Source: JBNKZU01 sp050301795
Lineage (GTDB): Bacteria > Pseudomonadota > Gammaproteobacteria > Thiohalomonadales > Thiohalomonadaceae
Direction of reading: 5' to 3'
Assembly (NCBI GenBank): GCA_050301795.1
Contig: JBNKZU010000024.1
Location: 1 to 29,685, forward strand
Length of the DNA: 29,685 bases
The notes beneath the pieces were generated by a model that was not told the DNA's origin, did no database searches, and worked only from the letters and a program-made list of their open reading frames with translations. The position numbers and the translations under genes were made by a program. Numbering within the stretch: position 1 is the stretch's first letter; every line of letters begins with the position of its first letter. This document shows positions 8,290 through 16,642 of this stretch, piece after piece.

Positions 8290-8784
8290 ATGCAGTCACT
8301 TTTTAAACTTTTCTGGGGAATACTTGTGCTGCGTCATGAGCCGGCAGAGGTTCCCTATTCAAAACAGCTCTGCTATCTAGTTGTGGCGATACACTGGCTG
8401 ATGGGAATGCTACTCATCAGCCTGAGTTCACCCATTGGAAAAACACTATTCTCTGCTACGACAAGTACAATCATTACCGTTGTTTTTGTTCATATTATGT
8501 TGATCACTCATCGGTTTGATAGTCGTTGGGTTCAGACATTAACAGCGTTAGCCGGTGTTGAGATCCTTTTGGCGCTGTTTTCAGTACCACTGACATTGCT
8601 CTATTTAAGTGGATATAGTGAAGGGCTGCTGATTGGTCTTTTATCGTTGGTGATTATCGGGTGGAATGCACTGGTAGCCGCACATATCTTTACCGGTGCA
8701 CTTGATGGCAACAAGGGGCTTGGTTTTGCCTATGCCGTGTTTTATCTCATCATTGCTATCATCAGCAGTAGTGTTTTTGCCTAG
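8290..8784 (+). CDS. Uncharacterised inner-membrane protein, four TM segments
   Basis: This 164-residue protein is almost entirely hydrophobic after residue 27. Likely membrane spans are near 27-45 (LCYLVVAIHWLMGMLLISL), 57-76, 84-108 and 112-132, with a last one at 145-163, so four or five in all. The short N-terminal part (FKLFWGILVLRHEPAEVPYS) is more polar and probably cytoplasmic. It has no catalytic motif that I recognise. The gene heads a tight unit: mpl starts 9 bases after its stop, then ubiX and a LON-N gene. The context hints at an envelope role, but that is only association. The start ATG 8290 has only a distant GAGG upstream. Confidence 0.75.
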   Translation: MQSLFKLFWGILVLRHEPAEVPYSKQLCYLVVAIHWLMGMLLISLSSPIGKTLFSATTSTIITVVFVHIMLITHRFDSRWVQTLTALAGVEILLALFSVPLTLLYLSGYSEGLLIGLLSLVIIGWNALVAAHIFTGALDGNKGLGFAYAVFYLIIAIISSSVFA

Positions 8785-8793
8785 GAGCGATTG

Positions 8794-10158
8794 TTGAATA
8801 TACATATCCTCGGGATCTGTGGAACATTTATGGGGGGTGTCGCCCTGCTTGCACGTTCGTTAGGACATCGTGTTAGCGGTCAGGACATGAATGTCTATCC
8901 ACCGATGAGCACCCAACTTCAGGAGCAGGGGATCACGCTTAATGAAGGGTATGAACCCGAGGCAATCCCCGCAGATGTCGATGTGGTGATTATCGGGAAT
9001 GCTCTCTCCCGGGGTAATCCTGCGGTGGAGTTTGTGTTAAATCGCAGGCTCTCATATTGCTCTGGCGCCCAATGGCTCTCAGAAAACCTGCTGAATGATC
9101 GCTGGGTGATCGCTGTTGCAGGAACCCATGGTAAAACCACCACCTCTTCAATGGTTGCATGGATCCTTGAAGATGCCGGTATGAATCCAGGTTTCTTGAT
9201 CGGTGGCATTCCAGTCAATTTCGGACTCTCATCCCGACTTGGTGAATCACCTTTTTTTGTGGTTGAAGCGGATGAGTATGACACCGCCTTTTTTGATAAA
9301 CGTAGCAAGTTTGTTCACTATCGACCACAAACGGCAATATTGAATAACCTTGAGTATGACCATGCCGATATCTTCCCGGATCTTGCGGCAATCCAACGGC
9401 AGTTTCACCACTTCATTAGAACTGTACCGGGCAGAGGGCAGATTATCCTGCCTCAGGGGGATAGAGCACTTGCCGAGGTGATCGAGATGGGATGCTGGAC
9501 ACCACAGCTCTATCTACATAGTCTGGAAGGATGGCATGCAAAAAGGCTGGATGAAGCGGGTCGCAGTTATGAACTCTATTTGAGATCAGAATATATTGGC
9601 ACCGTGAACTGGACGCTGACAGGGGATCACAATATTTCAAATGGAATGGCCGCTGTCGCAGCGGCACATCATGCCGGCATCAATCCTGAGCAGTGTGTTA
9701 AAGCGCTCTCTGCCTTTGCGGGGGTAAAACGTCGTATGGAGGTAAGGGGAGTTATCGATGGGATCACCGTTTACGATGATTTTGCACACCACCCTACAGC
9801 TATCAAGACCACAATCTCCGGGCTGCGCCGTGATGTCGGTCAGAATCGAATCTTTGTTGTCATTGAGCCGCGCTCAAATACGATGAGAATGGGCGTTCAT
9901 CACAACCAGTTGGTTTTGGCATTTACGGATGCAGATAGCTGTTATATCTATGAACCTGAAGGATTAAACTGGGATATTGAGGAGCTCTCCAATGGAATAG
10001 GTGCAACCCTGTTTCACAGTGTTGAGGCGATTATTGATACGCTTGTCACCGAGGTTGCAACCGGAGATCATATCCTCATCATGAGTAATGGCGGTTTTGA
10101 TGCAATTCATCAAAAGCTGATCAATCGTCTGCAACAGAGGAAAAATGATGTCAGATAG
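8794..10158 (+). CDS. mpl: UDP-N-acetylmuramate:L-Ala-gamma-D-Glu-meso-DAP ligase
   Basis: Mpl attaches recycled murein tripeptide directly to UDP-MurNAc, salvaging cell-wall peptide in the cytoplasm. The 454-residue length fits. HILGICGTFMGGVALLAR (4-21) is the Mpl-type N-terminal Rossmann loop. VAGTHGKTTTSSM (108-120) is the ATP P-loop of the Mur ligases. VVEADEYDTAFFDKRSKF and NLEYDHADIFPDL are Mpl-type substrate and metal segments, and YDDFAHHPTAI is diagnostic. Start: TTG at 8794 lies 6 bases after AGGAG and gives MNIHILG, matching E. coli MRIHILG; TTG at 8791 is too close. The gene overlaps ubiX by 14 bases. The peptidoglycan-recycling kinase anmK lies elsewhere in the window. Confidence 0.95.
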   Translation: MNIHILGICGTFMGGVALLARSLGHRVSGQDMNVYPPMSTQLQEQGITLNEGYEPEAIPADVDVVIIGNALSRGNPAVEFVLNRRLSYCSGAQWLSENLLNDRWVIAVAGTHGKTTTSSMVAWILEDAGMNPGFLIGGIPVNFGLSSRLGESPFFVVEADEYDTAFFDKRSKFVHYRPQTAILNNLEYDHADIFPDLAAIQRQFHHFIRTVPGRGQIILPQGDRALAEVIEMGCWTPQLYLHSLEGWHAKRLDEAGRSYELYLRSEYIGTVNWTLTGDHNISNGMAAVAAAHHAGINPEQCVKALSAFAGVKRRMEVRGVIDGITVYDDFAHHPTAIKTTISGLRRDVGQNRIFVVIEPRSNTMRMGVHHNQLVLAFTDADSCYIYEPEGLNWDIEELSNGIGATLFHSVEAIIDTLVTEVATGDHILIMSNGGFDAIHQKLINRLQQRKNDVR

Positions 10159-10771
10159 GGAATCTCCTAAAAGGGTTACTCTCGCCATCACCGGTGCATC
10201 AGGAGTTATTTACGGTCTTCGTCTACTGGAGCAACTCCTGCAAAAAGAGATTGAGGTCTTTTTGCTAATCTCACGACCAGCCAGAGTGGTGATCTCAACC
10301 GAAACGGATCTAATCCTGCCGGCAGATAGTAGCGCTATCGAATCGATGTTTAATGAGCGATATGCTCAAGGTAAAGGCCAGTTGCACCTTCTGGGACGAG
10401 AGGAGTGGTTCTCTCCCATTGCCAGTGGCTCTAACCCGGTTGACGCGATGGTGGTCTGCCCCTGCTCAATGAGTACACTTAGTGCAATCTCGATCGGTAG
10501 CAGTAATAACCTGATGGAACGAGCTGCGGATGTGATGATTAAAGAGCAGCGTAAGCTGGTTTTGGTTCCTCGGGAGGCACCATTTTCGCCAATCCACCTT
10601 GAACATATGCTCAAGCTCTCACGGATTGGCGTTACTATTCTGCCTGCGGCACCGGCGTTTTACCAAAAGCCAGAATCGATAAGTGATCTTGTTGATTTCA
10701 TCGTTGCCAGAATACTTGATCAGATTGGGCTCAAACACGATCTGACAAAGAGGTGGTGTGCTGAGGAGTAG
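10145..10771 (+). CDS. ubiX: Flavin prenyltransferase UbiX
   Basis: UbiX joins dimethylallyl phosphate to FMN, making the prenylated flavin used by the decarboxylase UbiD in ubiquinone synthesis. VTLAITGASGVIYGLRLL (11-28) is the FMN-binding start. VVCPCSMSTLSAISIGSSNNLMERAADVMIKEQRKLVLVPRE is the classic UbiX block. REAPFSPIHLEHMLKLSRIGVTILPA continues it. AGAGGAAAA precedes the ATG pair (10145 or 10148). The 208-residue length is normal. It overlaps the end of mpl and the LON-N start lies next to its stop, so translation is likely coupled. No ubiD is in this window. Confidence 0.95.
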   Translation: MMSDRESPKRVTLAITGASGVIYGLRLLEQLLQKEIEVFLLISRPARVVISTETDLILPADSSAIESMFNERYAQGKGQLHLLGREEWFSPIASGSNPVDAMVVCPCSMSTLSAISIGSSNNLMERAADVMIKEQRKLVLVPREAPFSPIHLEHMLKLSRIGVTILPAAPAFYQKPESISDLVDFIVARILDQIGLKHDLTKRWCAEE

Positions 10772-10774
10772 TTG

Positions 10775-11350
10775 ATGCCAGAGATCTTACCGTTGTTTCC
10801 ATTGCACTCGATACTCTTTCCTGATGGGGTCATGGAGCTGAAGATCTTTGAAACGCGTTATCTTGATATGGTGAGAGAGGTGATTCGGGATCAGCGTCCA
10901 TTTGGTGTTTGTCTGATAAAAAATGGTAGCGAGGTCGGCGAAACACCAGAGATATATCAGGTTGGAACTAGTGCTTATGTTAAGTACTGGTATCTTCGCG
11001 ATGATGGTTTGCTTGGGATCTCCTTGCAAGGAGAGCGTCGCTTTCGGGTTATCAACTCTACGATAAAACCGAATCGAATAATGGTTGCAGAGGTTGAATA
11101 CCTCGATTCTCCCAATGCGGTCACTGTGCCACAAAGTCATCAGGCTTTAGTCGGATTGTTGCAGCAGATAATTGACGGGTTAGGACACCCATATATAAAG
11201 ATGGAAAAAAGATATGATGATGCAGTATGGGTTTTGGGCCGACTTGCCGAGTTATTACCTATTCCCTTAGTAGATAAGCAATCCTTGTTAGAGAGCATGA
11301 ATCCTATTGAAAATCTAAAGCAAGTCGCTGATTTGATAAGTCAAAAGTAG
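10775..11350 (+). CDS. Stand-alone LON N-terminal-domain protein
   Basis: This 191-residue protein matches the LON substrate-binding (PUA-like) domain: ILPLFPLHSILFPDGVMELKIFETRYLDMVREV at the start, then FGVCLIKNGSEVGETPEIYQVGTSAYV, and the LLGISLQGERRFRV strand. It has no AAA+ or protease part, so it is not Lon itself. Free LON-N proteins are widespread, and their role is poorly known; binding of unfolded or specific protein substrates is inferred. Start: ATG 10775 stands 6 bases after TGAGGAG, better than TTG 10772. It ends the 8290-11350 unit. No terminator hairpin is seen after it. Confidence 0.88.
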   Translation: MPEILPLFPLHSILFPDGVMELKIFETRYLDMVREVIRDQRPFGVCLIKNGSEVGETPEIYQVGTSAYVKYWYLRDDGLLGISLQGERRFRVINSTIKPNRIMVAEVEYLDSPNAVTVPQSHQALVGLLQQIIDGLGHPYIKMEKRYDDAVWVLGRLAELLPIPLVDKQSLLESMNPIENLKQVADLISQK

Positions 11351-11472
11351 GAAAACTCTATTTAAAATGTGAATCGCCAATCATTTCTTATCGAAATAGT
11401 CCTCATTTACGCTAAACTCTGCTATGTTACTTCATGAATAAAAACAGCATTTTCATTGTCATAGGGGGGCAC

Positions 11473-12762
11473 ATGACAACATTAAACCTTGGTCGATTAA
11501 TATCACTAACAATCGCATCGCTACCACTTATCTCGGCTTCAGTTTTCGCATCTCCTGCATACTACTCATCAGGTGTAGGAAATCCCTTACATCTGACCGG
11601 TCTTGCAAATGGGGTGAATAACCCGGCTGGACCAGCGGCGATCCTTGTTCAGGATGACGATGGTTTCCAAATGGGTATTCTCTCTGTTGGTGGCAGGATC
11701 GAGTATGGCCCTGTCGACTCGATGATTGAGCAACTGGATGACCTTACTACCAGAATGGATACTATCTCCACTCCTGCTGAGGCAGATGCATTAAAAACAG
11801 ATTTTGATGCAGTATTAGTCGATATGGGGACAGATGGCTACTTTAACTTTTCGTTTGATGCAAATATGCCAGTATTTCCACTTGTAATGAAAAGTGACAC
11901 TCTACAGGGTGTGATTGCCATTGAAGCTAACCTCAATGCAGAGGCTCAGATGCGGGTTCTTGATTCGCCGCTACAGTTTAACCCGATCACAACCTCAATG
12001 GAGACAAGTACGGCGCTCTATATCAAGGGTGCAGTACAAACCACGCTTGGTATCGGTTATAGCCGCGAGCTGATGGAGTTCGGCCCCGGGAAGGTTTATG
12101 TGGGTGGAAAGGCAAAAATGATCTCAATGGGTCTTAATAAAGTCATTGTGCCAATCACAGGAACGAACGATGTAGGCCAGACAGTGTCTGATGAGTTCGA
12201 CCAAGGTATGGAGACCACATCAGGTGTATCTCTTGATGCTGGTGCCTATTTTGTGGCCGAGAACTTCCGTATTGGCGCCACGATGTACAATATCAACGAA
12301 CCAGAGTTTGCCTATAAAGTGCTCGGTCAGGATTGTGCATCACCATCACTAACTGTCGATGCCCAAAATAGTTGCTTTATCGCGATTGCGAACGCGCATC
12401 GCATCACTCTTGAAGAGACTCATACTATGAATGCTCATACCAAGGTTGATGGGTCATTCTATACCTCTGGTGGAAACTTCATTATTTCAGCCTCTTATGA
12501 TACCGGGCCGATTCTGGATCCGGTTGGGAATGAATACCAATATATGACAACCTCTCTCGCATATGCTTCCAACTATATTGGTACAAGCGTCGCATATCGA
12601 AAGAATCTGGTAGGTACTCAATTAACCGATGTGACGTTAGGGCTCAATCTCTTTCGTCATACCTATATAAATCTAACTGTAGGACAAGAGACCATCACCG
12701 TTGATGGTAGTGATATCCCGAGATTGTTTGCTTTCAGTATTGGAACCGGGATCACGTTTTAA
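11473..12762 (+). CDS. TraF_2-family (PF13729-like) outer-membrane protein
   Basis: The predicted 429-residue protein starts at ATG 11473, 3 bases after AGGGGGG (11463-11469). That gives a clean signal peptide (TLNLGRLISLTIASLPLISASVFA, cut before SPAYY). An upstream ATG (11434) lacks a ribosome site and would bury the signal. The body follows the pattern seen in proteins annotated 'conjugal transfer protein TraF': an early GLANGVNNPAGPA segment, DDDGFQMGILSVGGRIEYG, then a helical stretch (SMIEQLDDLTTRMDTIS...). It ends in RLFAFSIGTGITF, an aromatic-terminated beta-strand as in barrels. No other conjugation gene is present, so a mating role is unlikely. The lipoprotein gene follows 51 bases downstream. 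Family assignment is from pattern, not a search. Confidence 0.65.
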   Translation: MTTLNLGRLISLTIASLPLISASVFASPAYYSSGVGNPLHLTGLANGVNNPAGPAAILVQDDDGFQMGILSVGGRIEYGPVDSMIEQLDDLTTRMDTISTPAEADALKTDFDAVLVDMGTDGYFNFSFDANMPVFPLVMKSDTLQGVIAIEANLNAEAQMRVLDSPLQFNPITTSMETSTALYIKGAVQTTLGIGYSRELMEFGPGKVYVGGKAKMISMGLNKVIVPITGTNDVGQTVSDEFDQGMETTSGVSLDAGAYFVAENFRIGATMYNINEPEFAYKVLGQDCASPSLTVDAQNSCFIAIANAHRITLEETHTMNAHTKVDGSFYTSGGNFIISASYDTGPILDPVGNEYQYMTTSLAYASNYIGTSVAYRKNLVGTQLTDVTLGLNLFRHTYINLTVGQETITVDGSDIPRLFAFSIGTGITF

Positions 12763-12813
12763 CCCTTTTTTGTAGCTATAGTTAAGAAATAAAAAGTTTT
12801 GTGGAGAGGAAAA

Positions 12814-14616
12814 ATGACAAAGTATTCGATATTTAAAACCATTTCAGTGATTGCACTTGGTTTTCTAGTTGCTGGTTGTAGCCCGGATTCTCAGGATAGT
12901 GGCGGAAATTCTGGCGGAGTCTCAACGGGTGTGAAGCTCAGCGGGTCGATTATTGATGGCTATGTTGCCGGTGCGGCTGTTTATGTTGATACGAATGGGA
13001 ATAAAAAACTGGATATTAGTCTTGGCGAATCCTTTGCCCTGACTGACGAGGATGGGGATTTTGGTGATCAGAACAACAAAACCTACTGTACAGATAATGA
13101 TGAGACATTCTGTTTGTCAGGAAATTTTAAATCGAATACGACCTACACTGTCAGAATGGAGGGTGGTACCGATATCAGTACCGGACTTCCGTTTAAGGGC
13201 ACAATGACCGCGAAGGTGACAACACTCTCTGATGGTTCATTGCCAGTTTTCTATGTAACACCAATTACTACACTGACAACCAATATGACTTCAACCCAAG
13301 TGGATGCATTTGCGACGACATTGGGCGTCACTGCGGATGATCTTAATCAGGACTTTATGTATCTGGATAGTGCCGCAACAGCAGCAGCAGGTGGCGATAG
13401 CACTGAATTAAGTAAAAAGGTAAAATTGGCAAAGGTCGCAGTGCAACTTCATAAATTTGCTGAGACAGTCAGCGAATCTGTAAGAAATGAGGTTGAAGCA
13501 AAGGGCGGTAGCAGCGTTGCCAAAGAAGACAAACCGGATGTAGCAGAAATTGCCTATCAGAAGATGGCTGCAAAACTGGCGAGTAGTTCTGATATATCAG
13601 CAACATTACAGACAGAAGCAGCTAACATTGTTACAGAAACCATGACAGACACAAAAAGTGCCTATGAAGCTAAAACAGGCACTACCATTCCTGTAGCAGA
13701 TCTGAATAGTGGAACTGGTAAGAATCTGGGTACAGCGCTACAAAGTGTCGTAACGACCGTTGATGCTGCATTTAAGGGTGTCGAAACATCGGTGGCTGGT
13801 GGCGCATCAGATGCAACAGCTGTTGAGAATAGCCTGTATGGTGGTATGCGTGTAGCGCAGGTCGTTACCAATACAGCCGTTACCAAGGATAATGCAGCTG
13901 CTGATATTGATGGTTTGAAGCAGCAGATAGATCCTGCTAGTGGAACCTATGATGCTACTCTTGCGGCTAATTTTGAAAAAGATACAACCGATGTTGATGA
14001 GGTAACTACCGCAGTTACAACAGGTGCAAATCTGACAACAACATTCACCGCATTGGCGAATCGTCCAAAGATCACGCCTGAAACCGACAAAATAAACGGA
14101 ACAACAACCATTGGAGGCCACTGGATCACTTCGGTTCGTGATGATCCCACAATGGCTGATGACTATGTCAGCTTGCTCTTCCAAGGCACAAACACCTCAA
14201 GAAAGGGTGATCTGATCGCCTGTCTGACCTATCACGAGAGCACAGCGAAGTACAATGCGAATGATCCAATGTTCAAAAATGCCAAGCTGATTGGTACCTG
14301 GACCTATATCAACGATTACCAACTGACTCTCACATTGAATGTCAGCGGAACCAAGCAGGCCGGTACCTTGATTAGTAAGGCTATTGATACTACCGCGAAC
14401 AAGTGGGTCTTCAGGGTTGTGGTGGGTGACGAAGATGTTGGTGAAACACGTCTGGATTTGAGTGATCAGTACTCGCTTCAGCAAACAACGATTACCAAGG
14501 CCGCGGTTGATTTCAATTGTCCAGTCAGAGGGAAATACACGACATGTCCTGCTGGAACAACACGGTCATTTTCGAACTATTATGGTACACAACCCGCAGG
14601 TCTGTACTGTAAGTAA
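12814..14616 (+). CDS. Large lipoprotein with a Ca-loop-like repeat, unknown function
   Basis: This 600-residue protein begins at ATG 12814 after GGAGAGGA. The lipobox is LVAGC with Cys22; +2 is Ser, which suggests outer-membrane sorting. A Gly/Ser-rich linker follows. Around residues 44-75, GYVAGAAVYVDTNGNKKLD and TDEDGDFG resemble the EF-hand-like, carboxypeptidase-regulatory type repeat common in secreted proteins. Residues from about 95 to 430 are Ala/Thr/Lys-rich and mostly helical. The C-terminal part is beta-rich and holds Cys near the end (FNC, TTC, LYCK), which with a YC/FC pair near residues 86-96 could make disulfides. No enzyme motif is seen. It probably forms an outer-membrane pair with the upstream TraF_2-like protein. 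A strong terminator follows. Confidence 0.75.
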   Translation: MTKYSIFKTISVIALGFLVAGCSPDSQDSGGNSGGVSTGVKLSGSIIDGYVAGAAVYVDTNGNKKLDISLGESFALTDEDGDFGDQNNKTYCTDNDETFCLSGNFKSNTTYTVRMEGGTDISTGLPFKGTMTAKVTTLSDGSLPVFYVTPITTLTTNMTSTQVDAFATTLGVTADDLNQDFMYLDSAATAAAGGDSTELSKKVKLAKVAVQLHKFAETVSESVRNEVEAKGGSSVAKEDKPDVAEIAYQKMAAKLASSSDISATLQTEAANIVTETMTDTKSAYEAKTGTTIPVADLNSGTGKNLGTALQSVVTTVDAAFKGVETSVAGGASDATAVENSLYGGMRVAQVVTNTAVTKDNAAADIDGLKQQIDPASGTYDATLAANFEKDTTDVDEVTTAVTTGANLTTTFTALANRPKITPETDKINGTTTIGGHWITSVRDDPTMADDYVSLLFQGTNTSRKGDLIACLTYHESTAKYNANDPMFKNAKLIGTWTYINDYQLTLTLNVSGTKQAGTLISKAIDTTANKWVFRVVVGDEDVGETRLDLSDQYSLQQTTITKAAVDFNCPVRGKYTTCPAGTTRSFSNYYGTQPAGLYCK

Positions 14617-14648
14617 AAAAGTTTATTCACGTACTGGATAAGTCAGTA

Positions 14649-14680
14649 AAAAAGGCTCGGTTTTAAAACCGAGCCTTTTT
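14649..14680. terminator. Bidirectional rho-independent terminator
   Basis: A perfect 32-bp palindrome: AAAAAGGCTCGGTTTT then its exact reverse complement. Each strand reads a 7-bp GC-rich core flanked by A and T runs, so it should stop both the rightward lipoprotein transcript and the leftward hemL operon, which converge here. Confidence 0.95.
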
Positions 14681-14710
14681 CATTTTGAGGGGCATGACGT
14701 TATACAATGG

Positions 14711-15994
14711 TTATAGAGTCAGCAGTACCCTGTCGGCAGCCTTGATGGTCTGATCAATATCGCCGTCCGTGTGCATCGATGAGACAAAACCTGCCTCAAA
14801 CGCTGATGGTGCCAGATAGATGCCTTCGTTCAACATGCCGTGGAAGAATTTTTTGAATCGTTCGGCATCACACTTCTCAACTACCTGGTTGTACCCTGTG
14901 ATCTTCTCCTCTTCTGTGAAGAAGAGGCCAAACATACCGCCAACATGGTTTTCGCTCATCGGAATTCCATGGGTTCTGGCTCTATCTGTGATACCTGAAA
15001 CCAGCTTTTCTACCTTTTGAGAAAGGTTATCGTAGAAGCCATCCTGTTCAGCAATGGCTAGTGTCGCGAGTCCAGCCGCCATCGCCACCGGATTACCTGA
15101 AAGTGTTCCTGCCTGATAGACTGGGCCTAAAGGTGATAGCTTTTCCATAATTTCACGTTTTCCACCAAACGCACCAACAGGCATACCGCCACCAACTACC
15201 TTGCCAAGGGTTGTCATATCCGGTTTAACGCCATAATGTGCCTGAACTCCACCAAGTGCGACACGGAATCCGGTCATGACCTCATCAAAGATAAGCACGG
15301 CTCCGCTCTGGTCACACACTTCGCGCAGTGTCTCCAGAAAACCGGGAACAGGAGGAATGCAGTTCATGTTTCCTGCGACAGGTTCAACAATAATACAGGC
15401 AATTTGATCACCAATTTCATCAAAGGTCGTTCTAACCTGTTCAATATCGTTGTAGGTCAGGGTCACGGTGTGCTCTGCCAGTGATGCCGGAACACCAGGT
15501 GATGATGGTTCACCAAATGTGAGCATGCCGGAGCCAGCCTTAACCAGCAGTGAATCTGAGTGGCCGTGATAACAGCCTTCAAACTTTACAATCTTATCGC
15601 GTCCGGTATAACCACGTGCGAGACGGATAGCGCTCATGGTGGCTTCGGTTCCAGAGCTGACCATGCGCACCATATCCATTGAAGGTACCAGTTCACACAG
15701 CTTGTCGGCCATGGTTGTTTCAATGGTGGTGGGTGCGCCAAAGGAGAGACCATTTACGATGCTCTTCTGTACTGCTTCAATAACCTGTGGGTTGGCGTGT
15801 CCGGCAATCATTGGCCCCCATGAGGCGACATAATCAATATATTTTTTGCCATCTTCCGACCAGAGATAGGCGCCTTCACCCTTTTTGAAGAAAACGGGAT
15901 CGCCTCCAACGCCTTTAAATGCGCGAACTGGTGAATTGACTCCCCCCGGAATATGTTGTTGAGCCGCATTAAACAGATCGTGTGAATTACTCAT
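14711..15994 (-). CDS. hemL: Glutamate-1-semialdehyde 2,1-aminomutase
   Basis: HemL converts glutamate-1-semialdehyde to 5-aminolevulinate by a PLP-dependent transamination, in the C5 heme pathway. The 427-residue length is standard. PGGVNSPVRAFKGVGGDP and VSSGTEATMSAIRLARGYTGR are typical; CYHGHSD follows. IFDEVMTGFR is the aspartate near the cofactor, and LGKVVGGGMPVG carries the PLP lysine, Lys265 as in E. coli. AGTLSGNPVAM is also present. GCAGGAAATAAAG precedes the ATG. It is the last gene of a minus-strand run and lies 17 bases after thiE. Confidence 0.97.
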   Translation of the reverse strand: MSNSHDLFNAAQQHIPGGVNSPVRAFKGVGGDPVFFKKGEGAYLWSEDGKKYIDYVASWGPMIAGHANPQVIEAVQKSIVNGLSFGAPTTIETTMADKLCELVPSMDMVRMVSSGTEATMSAIRLARGYTGRDKIVKFEGCYHGHSDSLLVKAGSGMLTFGEPSSPGVPASLAEHTVTLTYNDIEQVRTTFDEIGDQIACIIVEPVAGNMNCIPPVPGFLETLREVCDQSGAVLIFDEVMTGFRVALGGVQAHYGVKPDMTTLGKVVGGGMPVGAFGGKREIMEKLSPLGPVYQAGTLSGNPVAMAAGLATLAIAEQDGFYDNLSQKVEKLVSGITDRARTHGIPMSENHVGGMFGLFFTEEEKITGYNQVVEKCDAERFKKFFHGMLNEGIYLAPSAFEAGFVSSMHTDGDIDQTIKAADRVLLTL

Positions 15995-16011
15995 TCTTTA
16001 TTTCCTGCGTA

Positions 16012-16641
16012 TTAATGATTAAATAGTTCTGAAAACTGTTGTGCTGACTGCTGAGGTTTGCCGTTATCAAACAACGCGCTAATAACCGCTAGTTGATCTG
16101 CGCCAGCTTCGATTAATGAAAGGCCATTGTCGACGGTGATGCCACCAATAGCAACTATAGGGATCTTTAATTGTTGTTTTGCCGTTTCTATTAGAGAGAT
16201 CTCAGCCTTAACAGCGTTCTCTTTGATACGGGAGTGAAAGAAAGCGCCAAAGGCCACATAATCAGCACCATGCGCTTGAGCATCAACGGCTATCTCAAGC
16301 TGGTTATAACATGAGATTCCGATAATCGATCCATCGCCAAGCTCTTTTCGTGCATATTGGATATCGGCATCGTCTTTTCCAAGGTGTACCCCATCCGCGT
16401 TAATCCGTTTAGTTAGCTCGATATCATCATTGATGATCAACGGGACATGATATCGATGACAAAGATCGCGCAGTTTAGTGGCCTGTTGGATCCGTTTGGA
16501 TTGATCCGCTGATTTATCACGATACTGAACCATTACCGCACCGCCGTTGAGCACGGCTTCTACGGTGGAGTGTAAACGACTATCAGTAATAAGATGGCTA
16601 TCCGTAATGGCATAGAGACCTTGTTTGATCTTAGGGTGCAT
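16012..16641 (-). CDS. thiE: Thiamine phosphate synthase
   Basis: ThiE couples the hydroxymethylpyrimidine pyrophosphate and thiazole phosphate units to thiamine phosphate. The 209-residue protein, a TIM barrel, starts at ATG 16641. GLYAITD (8-14), MVQYRDKS (37-44), INDDIELTKRINADGVHLGKDD (70-91), GISCYN, ADYVAFGAFFHSRIK and PIVAIGGIT are the family blocks. FGAFFHSRIK differs from the usual GPxxxTxTK loop, so substrate handling may differ slightly. An upstream extension in this frame, to 16824, lies wholly inside thiD and is discarded. thiD ends one base before the ATG, so the two are translationally coupled. Confidence 0.94.
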   Translation of the reverse strand: MHPKIKQGLYAITDSHLITDSRLHSTVEAVLNGGAVMVQYRDKSADQSKRIQQATKLRDLCHRYHVPLIINDDIELTKRINADGVHLGKDDADIQYARKELGDGSIIGISCYNQLEIAVDAQAHGADYVAFGAFFHSRIKENAVKAEISLIETAKQQLKIPIVAIGGITVDNGLSLIEAGADQLAVISALFDNGKPQQSAQQFSELFNH

Positions 16642-16642
16642 T

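Noticed and set aside
11434..11472. Earlier start for the TraF_2-like protein
   Set aside because: No ribosome site; AGGGGGG directly precedes ATG 11473, which gives a proper signal peptide.
11473..12762. Conjugative transfer role from the TraF name
   Set aside because: No relaxase, pilus, or coupling protein gene is present; the similarity is to an outer-membrane family named after one plasmid gene.
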